Under the pieces are notes generated by a model that did not search any database, was not told where the DNA came from, and worked only from the letters and a program-made list of their open reading frames with translations. A stretch of DNA of 64,000 nucleotides from assembly GCA_951213105.1 (NCBI GenBank), contig OX578150.1:21306022-21370021 (forward strand), written 5' to 3'. Of this stretch, positions 11,751 to 24,746 are shown in pieces. Numbering within the stretch: position 1 is the stretch's first letter; each line of letters begins with the position of its first letter. Origin of the DNA: Amaurobius ferox (Eukaryota; Arthropoda; Arachnida; Araneae; Amaurobiidae). The position numbers were made by a program, and so were the translations under genes.

Positions 11751-12735
11751 TTATCTTCTGCTGTAAATTAGCAAATGTATACTGTTGCATCCGCTTGGCC
11801 ATTGTTTTTGACTTATTTTAATATCGTCTGCTTCAAACCGCGTTCCTTCTTTACTATGTAAAGCCGTTGCATAGGCAACGGGAGGGGTCCCAGACCTTTC
11901 GTAAGTCACTGCTGACATCACTCTGTATGTCTTGCTGTCTACGATAAAAGCAGATTCTGGCATATCAATTATTTGAACGTCCTTTTGATTGAAGTCTTTA
12001 GATGACGTCTCGAATTGGTTTAAATTAATAATTAGGAGGTCACTGGTGTTTGTGATCTCACGTTTAATCATTAAAAGATTGCCACAATCAGGGCATGTCT
12101 CACCGCCAGCGTCTTCTAATTCACAAAATGATTGGTACATTTCTGTCACAGTTGTGATGGAAATTGACGGCGTCAACACTAATACACATTCAGGGATTTC
12201 TTTTACAGACGAATTACTGCATGCACTGCAGCATACCGTAATATTCTTAACGTAACTACATAGTTCATAAAGTGTCGGCGATTTTCTTATTAACGCCTTC
12301 ATAAATCTTGAAGCGTCGCTAGGAATGTCAAGGCTAAAAGGTTCTCTTAGAAAATGTCGAACGTTCCTGCAGTCCAGATCACTTTCTGCAGACAGATACT
12401 GGTTGATAGGTTCAGCTAAGTCTGTATTTTTTTCATCACTCAAAATTTTGGACCTTAATGTCGGTGACAGTAATAACGCTTGCAGAGAGGCGTTGGCGTA
12501 GCAAACACCGAACGTTCCTGCAGTCCAGATCACTTTCTGCAGACGGATACTGGTTGATAAGTTCAGCTAAGTCTGTTTTTTTTTTATCACTCAAAATTTT
12601 GGACCTTAATGTCGGTGACAGTAATAACGCTTGCAGAGAGGCGTTGGCGTAGCAAACACCGACTCTATTTATGAATCCAGGGATATGTGTAATTGAAGAT
12701 GGACCAGCAGCTCTTTCGTCAATTAATTCTGCCAT
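11751..12735 (-). pseudogene. USP-like copy C', C/D chimera, two 151-bp segments
   Basis: The 3' portion (KEIPECV, LREPFSL, VAYATAL, ADDIKI) matches class C. The 5' segment, N-terminal frame (LFLIFRLGF, KKKTDLAEL) and the upstream minisatellite match class D. It sits between B and E exactly where C-D sits at 4884-8392. A crossover between a 151-bp segment of C and one of D, deleting 1957 bp, explains the structure. The ATG is at 12,733-12,735. Confidence 0.8.
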
Positions 12736-12983
12736 TTGGGATTGATTTCGCCTACGCCGTTCGTGGCGGGCGCCGCGCGCCCGAGATTTCAGGTTCCATA
12801 ATCTGAAACCAAGTCTGAATATCAGAAATAATGTTTTTGTTAGTATTTTGCAAATAAAAGCACATTTTTGCACAAAAATCGTACAAATGCGATGTTATTT
12901 CCTACTAGCCGCCTTCGGCGACTATCTTTTCGCTACTCATGAAAATTCTGACTGTGGCAAGCTTGTTCGGTGACTTGTTCGGA

Positions 12984-13266
12984 TTTTAATTTTCCTTAGG
13001 CCAAAAACCGCATAAAAAGCAAACACCTGTTTGGTTCTTAATTTTCCTTAGGCCAAAAACCGCATAAAAAGCAAACACCTGGTCGGTTTTTAATTTTCCT
13101 TAGGCCAAAAACCGCATAAAAAGCAAACACTTGTTCGGTTTTTAATTTTCCTTGGGCTAAAAACCGCATAAAAAGCATTTTAATTTTCCTTTGGCTAAAA
13201 ACCGCATAAAAAGCAAACAATTGTTCGGTTTTTAATTTTCCTTAGGCCAAAAACCGTATAAAATGC
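12984..13266. repeat. 52-bp minisatellite block, 6 copies, D type
   Basis: It carries the CACCTGGTCGG variant and the shortened fourth copy of the D block. Confidence 0.9.
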
Positions 13267-13302
13267 AATCAATGATTAAGTTTTTTCATTGTTGATAAAA
13301 TT

Positions 13303-14404
13303 TTATCTTCTGCTGTAAATTAGCAAATTTATACTGTTGCACCCGCTGGGCCATTGTTTTTGACTTATTTTAAGGTCGTCTGCTTCAAACCACGTTCCTT
13401 CTTTACTATGTAAAGCCTTTGCATGGGCAACGGGAGGGGTCCCAGACCTTTCGTAAGTCACTGCTGTCATCACTCTGTATGTCTTGCTGTCTACGATAAA
13501 AGCAGATTCTGGCACATCAATTATTTGAACGTCCTTTTGATTGAAGTCTTTAGATGACGTCTCGAATTGGTTTAAATTAATAATTAGGAGGTCACTGGTG
13601 TTTGTGATCTCACGTTTAATCATTAAAAGATTGCCACAATCAGGGCATGTCTCACCGCCAGCGTCTTCTAATTCACAAAATGATTGGTACATTTCTGTCA
13701 CAGTTGTGATGGAAATTGACGGCGTCAACACTAATACACATTCAGGGATTCCTGTTACAGAGGAATTACTGCATGCACTGCAGCATACCTTAATATTCTT
13801 AACGTAACTACATAGTTCATAAAGTGTCGGCGATTTTCTTATCAACGCCTTCATAAATCTTGAAGCGTCGCTAGGAATGTCAAGGCTAAAGGGTTCTCCT
13901 AGAAAATGTCGAACGTTCCTGCAGTCCAGATCACTTTCTGCAGACAGATACTGGTTGATAGGTTCAGCTAAGTCTGTATTTTTTTCATCACTCAAAATTT
14001 TGGACCTTAATGTCGGTGACACTAATAACGCTTGCAGAGAGGCGTTGGCGTAGCAAACACCGAACGTTCCTGCAGTCCAGATCACTTTCTGCAGACAGAT
14101 ACTGGTTGATAAGTTCAGCTAAGTCTGTATTTTTTCCATCACTCAAAATTTTGGAACTTAATGTCGGTGACAGTAATAACGCTTGCAGAGAGGCGTTGGC
14201 GTAGCAAACACCGACTCTATTTATGAATCCAGGGATATGTGTAATTGAAGATGGACCAGCAGCTCTTTCGTCAATTAATTCTGCCACTTGGGATTGATTT
14301 CGCCTACGCCGTTGGTGGCGCGAGATTTCAGGTTCCATAATCTGAAACCAAGTCTTAATATCAGAAATAATGTTTTTGTTAGTATTTTGCAAATAAAAGC
14401 ACAT
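13303..14404 (-). pseudogene. USP-like copy, class E (second)
   Basis: Predicted peptides match the copy at 8393-9494. Two 151-bp segments give two frames; catalytic Cys and His are present in the C-terminal frame, which has no upstream AUG. Confidence 0.8.
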
Positions 14405-14522
14405 TTTTGCACAAAAATCGTACAAATGCGATGTTATTTCCTACTAGCCGCCTTCGGCGACTACCTTTTCGCTACTCATGAAAATTCTGACTGTGGCAAG
14501 CTTGTTCGGTGACTTGTTCGGA

Positions 14523-14908
14523 TTTTAATTTTCCTTAGGCCAAAAACCGCATAAAAAGCAAACACCTGTTTGGTTCTTAATTTTCCTTAGGCCAAAAACC
14601 GCATAAAAAGCAAACACCTGTTCGGTTTTTAATTTTCCTTAGGCCAAAAACCGCATAAAAAGCAAACACTTGTTCGGTTTTTAATTTTCCTTGGGCTAAA
14701 AACCGCATAAAAAGCATTTTAATTTTCCTTTGGCTAAAAACCGCATAAAAAGCAAACACTTGTTTGGTTTTTAATTTCTTTAGGCCAAAAACCGCAATAA
14801 AAGCAAACACTTGTTCGGTTTTTAATTTTCCTTGGGCCAAAAACCGCATAAAAAGCAAACAAATGTTCGGTTTTTAATTTTCCTTAGGCCAAAAACCGTA
14901 TAAAATGC
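14523..14908. repeat. 52-bp minisatellite block, 8 copies
   Basis: E-type layout with a shortened fourth copy. Confidence 0.9.
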
Positions 14909-14944
14909 AATCAATGATTAAGTTTTTTCATTGTTGATAAAATT

Positions 14945-16080
14945 TTATCTTCTGCTGTAAATTAGCAAATTTATACTGTTGCACCCGCTTGGCCATTGTT
15001 TTTGACTTATTTTAAGGTCGTCTGCTTCAAACCACGTTCCTTCTTTACTATGTAAAGCCTTTGCATGGGCAACGGGAGGGGTCCCAGACCTTTCGTAAGT
15101 CACTGCTGTCATCACTCTGTATGTCTTGCTGTCTACGATAAAAGCAGATTCTGGCAAATCACTTATTTGAACGTCCTTTTGATTGAAGTCTTTAGATGAC
15201 GTCTCGAATTGGTTTAAATTAATAATTAGGAGGTCACTGGTGTTTGTGATCTCACGTTTAATCATTAAAAGATTGCCACAATCAGGGCATGTCTCACCGC
15301 CAGCGTCTTCTAATTCACAAAATGATTGGTACATTTCTGTCACAGTTGTGATGGAAATTGACGGCGTCAACACTAATACATATTCAGGGATTCCTGTTAC
15401 AGACGAATTACTGCATGCACTGCAGCATACCGTAATATTCTTACCGTAATTACATAGTTCATAAAGTGTCGGCGATTTTCTTATCAACGCCTTCATAAAT
15501 CTGGAAGCGTCGCTAGGAATGTCAAGGCTAAAAGGTTCTCCTAGAAAATGTCGAACGTTCCTGCAGTCCAGATCACTTTCTGCAGACAGATACTGGTTGA
15601 CAGGTTCAGCTAAGTCTGTATTTTTTTCATCACTCAAAATTTTGGACCTTAATGTCGGTGACACTAATAACGCTTGCAGAGAGGCGTTGGCGTAGCAAAC
15701 ACCGAACGTTCCTGCAGTCCAGATCACTTTCTGCAGACAGATACTGGTTGATAAGTTCAGCTAAGTCTGTATTTTTTTCATCACTCAAAATTTTGGACCT
15801 TAATGTCGGTGACAGTAATAACGCTTGCAGAGAGGCGTTGGCGTAGCAAACACCGAACGTTCCTGCAGTCCAGATCACTTTCCGCTGACAGATACTGGTT
15901 GATAAGTTCAGCTAAGTCTGTATTTTTTTCATCACTCAAAATTTTGGACCTTAATGTCGGTGACAGTAATAACGCTTGCAGAGAGGCGTTGGCGTAGCAA
16001 ACACCGACTCTATTTATGAATCCAGGGATATGTGTAATTGAAGATGGACCAGCAGCTCTTTCGTCAATTAATTCTGCCAT
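14945..16080 (-). pseudogene. USP-like copy, class B (third complete)
   Basis: Three 151-bp segments and three frames. Peptides are identical to the other B copies by eye. The ATG is at 16,078-16,080. Confidence 0.8.
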
Positions 16081-16327
16081 TCGGGATTGATTTCGCCTAC
16101 GCCGTTCGTGGCGGGCGGCGTGCGCCCGAGATTTCAGGTTCCATAATCTGAAACCAAGTTTTAATATCAGAAATAATGGTTTTGTTAGTATTTTGCAAAT
16201 AAAAGCAGATTTTTGCAAAAAAATCGTACAAATGCGATGTTATTTCCCACTAGCCGCCTTCGGCGACTACCTTTTCGCTACCCATGAAAATTCTGACTGT
16301 GGCAAACTTGTTCGGTGACTTGTTCGG

Positions 16328-16625
16328 ATTTTAATTTTCCTTAGGCCAAAAACCGCATAAAAAGCAAACACCTGTTTGGTTCTTAATTTTCCTTAGGCCA
16401 AAAACCGCATAAAAAGCAAACACCTGTTCGGTTTTTAATTTTCCTTAGGCCAAAAACCGCATAAAAAGCAAACACTTGTTCGGTTTTTAATTTTTCTTAG
16501 GCCAAAAACCGCATAAAAAGCAAACACTTGTTCGGTTTTTAATTTTCCTTGGGCCAAAAACCGCATAAAAAGCAAACGATTGTTCGGTTTTTAATTTTCC
16601 TTAGGCCAAAAACCGTATAAAATGC
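16328..16625. repeat. 52-bp minisatellite block, 6 copies
   Basis: B-type layout. Confidence 0.9.
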
Positions 16626-16660
16626 AATCAATGATTAAGTTTTTCATTGTTGATAAAATT

Positions 16661-17762
16661 TTATCTTCTGCTGTAAATTAGCAAATGTATACTGTTGCAT
16701 CCGCTTGGCCATTGTTTTTGACTTATTTTAATATCGTCTGCTTCAAACCGCGTTCCTTCTTTACTATGTAAAGCCGTTGCATAGGCAACGGGAGGGGTCC
16801 CAGACCTTTCGTAAGTCACTGCTGACATCACTCTGTATGTCTTGCTGTCTACGATAAAAGCAGATTCTGGCATATCAATTATTTGAACGTCCTTTTGATT
16901 GAAGTCTTTAGATGACGTCTCGAATTGGTTTAAATTAATAATTAGGAGGTCACTGGTGTTTGTGATCTCACGTTTAATCATTAAAAGATTGCCACAATCA
17001 GGGCATGTCTCACCGCCAGCGTCTTCTAATTCACAAAATGATTGGTACATTTCTGTCACAGTTGTGATGGAAATTGACGGCGTCAACACTAATACACATT
17101 CAGGGATTCCTGTTACAGAGGAATTACTGCATGCACTGCAGCATACCTTAATATTCTTAACGTAACTACATAGTTCATAAAGTGTCGGCGATTTTCTTAT
17201 CAACGCCTTCATAAATCTTGAAGCGTCGCTAGGAATGTCAAGGCTAAAGGGTTCTCCTAGAAAATGTCGAACGTTCCTGCAGTCCAGATCACTTTCTGCA
17301 GACAGATACTGGTTGATAGGTTCAGCTAAGTCTGTATTTTTTTCATCACTCAAAATTTTGGACCTTAATGTCGGTGACACTAATAACGCTTGCAGAGAGG
17401 CGTTGGCGTAGCAAACACCGAACGTTCCTGCAGTCCAGATCACTTTCTGCAGACAGATACTGGTTGATAAGTTCAGCTAAGTCTGTATTTTTTCCATCAC
17501 TCAAAATTTTGGAACTTAATGTCGGTGACAGTAATAACGCTTGCAGAGAGGCGTTGGCGTAGCAAACACCGACTCTATTTATGAATCCAGGGATATGTGT
17601 AATTGAAGATGGACCAGCAGCTCTTTCGTCAATTAATTCTGCCACTTGGGATTGATTTCGCCTACGCCGTTGGTGGCGCGAGATTTCAGGTTCCATAATC
17701 TGAAACCAAGTCTTAATATCAGAAATAATGTTTTTGTTAGTATTTTGCAAATAAAAGCACAT
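16661..17762 (-). pseudogene. USP-like copy A', class A gene with class C upstream block
   Basis: Both reading frames give the same peptides as the class A copy at 1526-2627 (VAYATAL, NIKVCC, MEPEIS start). The minisatellite upstream, however, is C type and the next unit is D rather than B. The unit is therefore a three-part mosaic: C-like 3' end, E-like middle and N-terminus, C-like upstream flank. Confidence 0.8.
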
Positions 17763-17880
17763 TTTTGCACAAAAATCGTACAAATGCGATGTTATTTCCT
17801 ACTAGCCGCCTTCGGCGACTACCTTTTCGCTACTCATGAAAATTCTGACTGTGGCAAGCTTGTTCGGTGACTTGTTCGGA

Positions 17881-18266
17881 TTTTAATTTTCCTTAGGCCA
17901 AAAACCGCATAAAAAGCAAACACCTGTTTGGTTCTTAATTTTCCTTAGGCCAAAAACCGCATAAAAAGCAAACACCTGTTCGGTTTTTAATTTTCCTTAG
18001 TCCAAAAACCGCATAAAAAGCAAACACTTGTTCGGTTTTTAATTTTCCTTGGGCTAAAAACCGCATAAAAAGCATTTTAATTTTCCTTTGGCTAAAAACC
18101 GCATAAAAAGCAAACACTTGTTTGGTTTTTAATTTCTTTAGGCCAAAAACCGCAATAAAAGCAAACACTTGTTCGGTTTTTAATTTTCCTTGGGCCAAAA
18201 ACCGCATAAAAAGCAAACAAATGTTCGGTTTTTAATTTTCCTTAGGCCAAAAGCCGTATAAAATGC
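17881..18266. repeat. 52-bp minisatellite block, 8 copies, C type
   Basis: It carries TTAGTCC and AAAGCCGTATAAAATG, the two private variants of the block at 6268-6653. Confidence 0.9.
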
Positions 18267-18302
18267 AATCAATGATTAAGTTTTTTCATTGTTGATAAAA
18301 TT

Positions 18303-19438
18303 TTATCTTCTGCTGTAAATTAGCAAATTTATACTGTTGCACCCGCTTGGCCATTGTTTTTGACTTATTTTAAGGTCGTCTGCTTCAAACCACGTTCCTT
18401 CTTTACTATGTAAAGTCTTTGCATGGGCAACGGGAGGGGTCCCAGACCTTTCGTAAGTCACTGCTGACATCACTCTGTATGTCTTGCTGTCAACGATAAA
18501 AGCAGATTCTGGCAAATCACTTATTTGAACGTCCTTTTGATTGAAGTCTTTAGATGACGTCTCGAATTGGTTTAAATTAATAATTAGGAGGTCACTGGTG
18601 TTTGTGATCTCACGTTTAATCATTAAAAGATTGCCACAATCAGGGCATGTCTCACCGCCAGCGTCTTCTAATTCACAAAATGATTGGTACATTTCTGTCA
18701 CAGTTGTGATGGAAATTGACGGCGTCAACACTAATACACATTCAGGGATTTCTTTTACAGACGAATTACTGCATGCACTGCAGCATACCGTAATATTCTT
18801 AACGTAACTACATAGTTCATAAAGTGTCGGCGATTTTCTTATTAACGCCTTCATAAATCTTGAAGCGTCGCTAGGAATGTCAAGGCTAAAAGGTTCTCTT
18901 AGAAAATGTCGAACGTTCCTGCAGTCCAGATCACTTTCTGCAGACAGATACTGGTTGATAGGTTCAGCTAAGTCTGTATTTTTTTCATCACTCAAAATTT
19001 TGGACCTTAATGTCGGTGACAGTAATAACGCTTGCAGAGAGGCGTTGGCGTAGTAAACACCGAACTTTCCTGCAGTCCAGATCACTTTCTGCAGACAGAT
19101 ACTGGTTGATAAGTTCAGCTAAGTCTGTTTTTTTTTTATCACTCAAAATTTTGGAACTTAATGTCGGTGACAGTAATAACGCTTGCAGAGAGGCGTTGGC
19201 GTAGCAAACACCGAACGTTCCTGCAGTCCAGATCACTTTCTGCAGACAGATACTGGTTGATAAGTTCAGCTAAGTCTGTTTTTTTTTTATCACTCAAAAT
19301 TTTGGACCTTAATGTCGGTGACAGTAATAACGCTTGCAGAGAGGCGTTGGCGTAGCAAACACCGACTCTATTTATGAATCCAGGGATATGTGTAATTGAA
19401 GATGGACCAGCAGCTCTTTCGTCAATTAATTCTGCCAT
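18303..19438 (-). pseudogene. USP-like copy, class D (second), catalytic Cys to Tyr
   Basis: It repeats the copy at 6690-7825, including GVYYANASLQ and the KKKTDLAEL variant. The ATG is at 19,436-19,438. Confidence 0.8.
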
Positions 19439-19686
19439 TTGGGATTGATTTCGCCTACGCCGTTCGTGGCGGGCGCCGCGCGCCCGAGATTTCAGGTTCC
19501 ATAATCTGAAACCAAGTCTGAATATCAGAAATAATGTTTTTGTTAGTATTTTGCAAATAAAAGCACATTTTTGCACAAAAATCGTACAAATGCGATGTTA
19601 TTTCCTACTAGCCGCCTTCGGCGACTATCTTTTCGCTACTCATGAAAATTCTGACTGTGGCAAGCTTGTTCGGTGACTTGTTCGGA

Positions 19687-19969
19687 TTTTAATTTTCCTT
19701 AGGCCAAAAACCGCATAAAAAGCAAACACCTGTTTGGTTCTTAATTTTCCTTAGGCCAAAAACCGCATAAAAAGCAAACACCTGGTCGGTTTTTAATTTT
19801 CCTTAGGCCAAAAACCGCATAAAAAGCAAACACTTGTTCGGTTTTTAATTTTCCTTGGGCTAAAAACCGCATAAAAAGCATTTTAATTTTCCTTTGGCTA
19901 AAAACCGCATAAAAAGCAAACAATTGTTCGGTTTTTAATTTTCCTTAGGCCAAAAACCGTATAAAATGC
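19687..19969. repeat. 52-bp minisatellite block, 6 copies, D type
   Basis: Same variants as the block at 8074-8356. Confidence 0.9.
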
Positions 19970-20005
19970 AATCAATGATTAAGTTTTTTCATTGTTGATA
20001 AAATT

Positions 20006-21107
20006 TTATCTTCTGCTGTAAATTAGCAAATTTATACTGTTGCACCCGCTGGGCCATTGTTTTTGACTTATTTTAAGGTCGTCTGCTTCAAACCACGTTC
20101 CTTCTTTACTATGTAAAGCCTTTGCATGGGCAACGGGAGGGGTCCCAGACCTTTCGTAAGTCACTGCTGTCATCACTCTGTATGTCTTGCTGTCTACGAT
20201 AAAAGCAGATTCTGGCACATCAATTATTTGAACGTCCTTTTGATTGAAGTCTTTAGATGACGTCTCGAATTGGTTTAAATTAATAATTAGGAGGTCACTG
20301 GTGTTTGTGATCTCACGTTTAATCATTAAAAGATTGCCACAATCAGGGCATGTCTCACCGCCAGCGTCTTCTAATTCACAAAATGATTGGTACATTTCTG
20401 TCACAGTTGTGATGGAAATTGACGGCGTCAACACTAATACACATTCAGGGATTCCTGTTACAGAGGAATTACTGCATGCACTGCAGCATACCTTAATATT
20501 CTTAACGTAACTACATAGTTCATAAAGTGTCGGCGATTTTCTTATCAACGCCTTCATAAATCTTGAAGCGTCGCTAGGAATGTCAAGGCTAAAGGGTTCT
20601 CCTAGAAAATGTCGAACGTTCCTGCAGTCCAGATCACTTTCTGCAGACAGATACTGGTTGATAGGTTCAGCTAAGTCTGTATTTTTTTCATCACTCAAAA
20701 TTTTGGACCTTAATGTCGGTGACACTAATAACGCTTGCAGAGAGGCGTTGGCGTAGCAAACACCGAACGTTCCTGCAGTCCAGATCACTTTCTGCAGACA
20801 GATACTGGTTGATAAGTTCAGCTAAGTCTGTATTTTTTCCATCACTCAAAATTTTGGAACTTAATGTCGGTGACAGTAATAACGCTTGCAGAGAGGCGTT
20901 GGCGTAGCAAACACCGACTCTATTTATGAATCCAGGGATATGTGTAATTGAAGATGGACCAGCAGCTCTTTCGTCAATTAATTCTGCCACTTGGGATTGA
21001 TTTCGCCTACGCCGTTGGTGGCGCGAGATTTCAGGTTCCATAATCTGAAACCAAGTCTTAATATCAGAAATAATGTTTTTGTTAGTATTTTGCAAATAAA
21101 AGCACAT
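20006..21107 (-). pseudogene. USP-like copy, class E (third)
   Basis: Two 151-bp segments. Peptides are identical by eye to the copies at 8393 and 13,303. The ATG is at 21,105-21,107. Confidence 0.8.
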
Positions 21108-21225
21108 TTTTGCACAAAAATCGTACAAATGCGATGTTATTTCCTACTAGCCGCCTTCGGCGACTACCTTTTCGCTACTCATGAAAATTCTGACTGTGGC
21201 AAGCTTGTTCGGTGACTTGTTCGGA

Positions 21226-21611
21226 TTTTAATTTTCCTTAGGCCAAAAACCGCATAAAAAGCAAACACCTGTTTGGTTCTTAATTTTCCTTAGGCCAAAA
21301 ACCGCATAAAAAGCAAACACCTGTTCGGTTTTTAATTTTCCTTAGGCCAAAAACCGCATAAAAAGCAAACACTTGTTCGGTTTTTAATTTTCCTTGGGCT
21401 AAAAACCGCATAAAAAGCATTTTAATTTTCCTTTGGCTAAAAACCGCATAAAAAGCAAACACTTGTTTGGTTTTTAATTTCTTTAGGCCAAAAACCGCAA
21501 TAAAAGCAAACACTTGTTCGGTTTTTAATTTTCCTTGGGCCAAAAACCGCATAAAAAGCAAACAAATGTTCGGTTTTTAATTTTCCTTAGGCCAAAAACC
21601 GTATAAAATGC
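21226..21611. repeat. 52-bp minisatellite block, 8 copies
   Basis: E-type layout. Confidence 0.9.
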
Positions 21612-21647
21612 AATCAATGATTAAGTTTTTTCATTGTTGATAAAATT

Positions 21648-22783
21648 TTATCTTCTGCTGTAAATTAGCAAATTTATACTGTTGCACCCGCTTGGCCATT
21701 GTTTTTGACTTATTTTAAGGTCGTCTGCTTCAAACCACGTTCCTTCTTTACTATGTAAAGCCTTTGCATGGGCAACGGGAGGGGTCCCAGACCTTTCGTA
21801 AGTCACTGCTGTCATCACTCTGTATGTCTTGCTGTCTACGATAAAAGCAGATTCTGGCAAATCACTTATTTGAACGTCCTTTTGATTGAAGTCTTTAGAT
21901 GACGTCTCGAATTGGTTTAAATTAATAATTAGGAGGTCACTGGTGTTTGTGATCTCACGTTTAATCATTAAAAGATTGCCACAATCAGGGCATGTCTCAC
22001 CGCCAGCGTCTTCTAATTCACAAAATGATTGGTACATTTCTGTCACAGTTGTGATGGAAATTGACGGCGTCAACACTAATACATATTCAGGGATTCCTGT
22101 TACAGACGAATTACTGCATGCACTGCAGCATACCGTAATATTCTTACCGTAATTACATAGTTCATAAAGTGTCGGCGATTTTCTTATCAACGCCTTCATA
22201 AATCTGGAAGCGTCGCTAGGAATGTCAAGGCTAAAAGGTTCTCCTAGAAAATGTCGAACGTTCCTGCAGTCCAGATCACTTTCTGCAGACAGATACTGGT
22301 TGACAGGTTCAGCTAAGTCTGTATTTTTTTCATCACTCAAAATTTTGGACCTTAATGTCGGTGACACTAATAACGCTTGCAGAGAGGCGTTGGCGTAGCA
22401 AACACCGAACGTTCCTGCAGTCCAGATCACTTTCTGCAGACAGATACTGGTTGATAAGTTCAGCTAAGTCTGTATTTTTTTCATCACTCAAAATTTTGGA
22501 CCTTAATGTCGGTGACAGTAATAACGCTTGCAGAGAGGCGTTGGCGTAGCAAACACCGAACGTTCCTGCAGTCCAGATCACTTTCCGCTGACAGATACTG
22601 GTTGATAAGTTCAGCTAAGTCTGTATTTTTTTCATCACTCAAAATTTTGGACCTTAATGTCGGTGACAGTAATAACGCTTGCAGAGAGGCGTTGGCGTAG
22701 CAAACACCGACTCTATTTATGAATCCAGGGATATGTGTAATTGAAGATGGACCAGCAGCTCTTTCGTCAATTAATTCTGCCAT
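21648..22783 (-). pseudogene. USP-like copy, class B (fourth complete)
   Basis: Three 151-bp segments. The ATG is at 22,781-22,783. A T to A change at 22,971 lies in the upstream palindrome, whose right arm becomes GGCGACAA. Confidence 0.8.
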
Positions 22784-23030
22784 TCGGGATTGATTTCGCC
22801 TACGCCGTTCGTGGCGGGCGGCGTGCGCCCGAGATTTCAGGTTCCATAATCTGAAACCAAGTTTTAATATCAGAAATAATGGTTTTGTTAGTATTTTGCA
22901 AATAAAAGCAGATTTTTGCAAAAAAATCGTACAAATGCGATGTTATTTCCCACTAGCCGCCTTCGGCGACAACCTTTTCGCTACCCATGAAAATTCTGAC
23001 TGTGGCAAACTTGTTCGGTGACTTGTTCGG

Positions 23031-23328
23031 ATTTTAATTTTCCTTAGGCCAAAAACCGCATAAAAAGCAAACACCTGTTTGGTTCTTAATTTTCCTTAGG
23101 CCAAAAACCGCATAAAAAGCAAACACCTGTTCGGTTTTTAATTTTCCTTAGGCCAAAAACCGCATAAAAAGCAAACACTTGTTCGGTTTTTAATTTTTCT
23201 TAGGCCAAAAACCGCATAAAAAGCAAACACTTGTTCGGTTTTTAATTTTCCTTGGGCCAAAAACCGCATAAAAAGCAAACGATTGTTCGGTTTTTAATTT
23301 TCCTTAGGCCAAAAACCGTATAAAATGC
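23031..23328. repeat. 52-bp minisatellite block, 6 copies
   Basis: B-type layout. Confidence 0.9.
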
Positions 23329-23363
23329 AATCAATGATTAAGTTTTTCATTGTTGATAAAATT

Positions 23364-24499
23364 TTATCTTCTGCTGTAAATTAGCAAATGTATACTGTTG
23401 CATCCGCTTGGCCATTGTTTTTGACTTATTTTAATATCGTCTGCTTCAAACCGCGTTCCTTCTTTACTATGTAAAGCCGTTGCATAGGCAACGGGAGGGG
23501 TCCCAGACCTTTCGTAAGTCACTGCTGACATCACTCTGTATGTCTTGCTGTCTACGATAAAAGCAGATTCTGGCATATCAATTATTTGAACGTCCTTTTG
23601 ATTGAAGTCTTTAGATGACGTCTCGAATTGGTTTAAATTAATAATTAGGAGGTCACTGGTGTTTGTGATCTCACGTTTAATCATTAAAAGATTGCCACAA
23701 TCAGGGCATGTCTCACCGCCAGCGTCTTCTAATTCACAAAATGATTGGTACATTTCTGTCACAGTTGTGATGGAAATTGACGGCGTCAACACTAATACAC
23801 ATTCAGGGATTTCTTTTACAGACGAATTACTGCATGCACTGCAGCATACCGTAATATTCTTAACGTAACTACATAGTTCATAAAGTGTCGGCGATTTTCT
23901 TATTAACGCCTTCATAAATCTTGAAGCGTCGCTAGGAATGTCAAGGCTAAAAGGTTCTCTTAGAAAATGTCGAACGTTCCTGCAGTCCAGATCACTTTCT
24001 GCAGACAGATACTGGTTGATAGGTTCAGCTAAGTCTGTATTTTTTTCATCACTCAAAATTTTGGACCTTAATGTCGGTGACACTAATAACGCTTGCAGAG
24101 AGGCGTTGGCGTAGCAAACACCGAACGTTCCTTCAGTCCAGATCACTTTCTGCCGACAGATACTGGTTGATAAGTTCAGCTAAGTCTGTATTTTTTCCAT
24201 CACTCAAAATTTTGGACCTTAATGTCGGTGACAGTAATAACGCTTGCAGAGAGGCGTTGGCGTAGCAAACACCGAACGTTCCTGCAGTCCAGATCACTTT
24301 CTGCTAAGAGATACTGGTTGATAAGTTCAGCTAAGTCTGTATTTTTTTCATCACTCAAAATTTTGGACCTTAATGTCGGTGACAGTAATAACGCTTGCAG
24401 AGAGGCGTTGGCGTAGCAAACACCGACTCTATTTATGAATCCAGGGATATGTGTAATTGAAGATGGACCAGCAGCTCTTTCGTCAATTAATTCTGCCAT
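23364..24499 (-). pseudogene. USP-like copy C'', class C 3' end with B-like 5' end
   Basis: The C-terminal frame (KEIPECV, LREPFSL, VAYATAL, ADDIKI) matches class C. The N-terminal frame (LFLILKLGF, RAHAARHKRR) and the six-copy minisatellite upstream match class B. Three 151-bp segments; the middle one has a TTCAGTCC variant and the third CTGCTAAGAG. The ATG is at 24,497-24,499. Confidence 0.8.
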
Positions 24500-24746
24500 T
24501 CGGGATTGATTTCGCCTACGCCGTTTGTGGCGGGCGGCGTGCGCCCGAGATTTCAGGTTCCATAATCTGAAACCAAGTTTTAATATCAGAAATAATGGTT
24601 TTGTTAGTATTTTGCAAATAAAAGCAGATTTTTGCAAAAAAATCGTACAAATGCGATGTTATTTCCCACTAGCCGCCTTCGGCGACTACCTTTTCGCTAC
24701 CCATGAAAATTCTGACTGTGGCAAACTTGTTCGGTGACTTGTTCGG

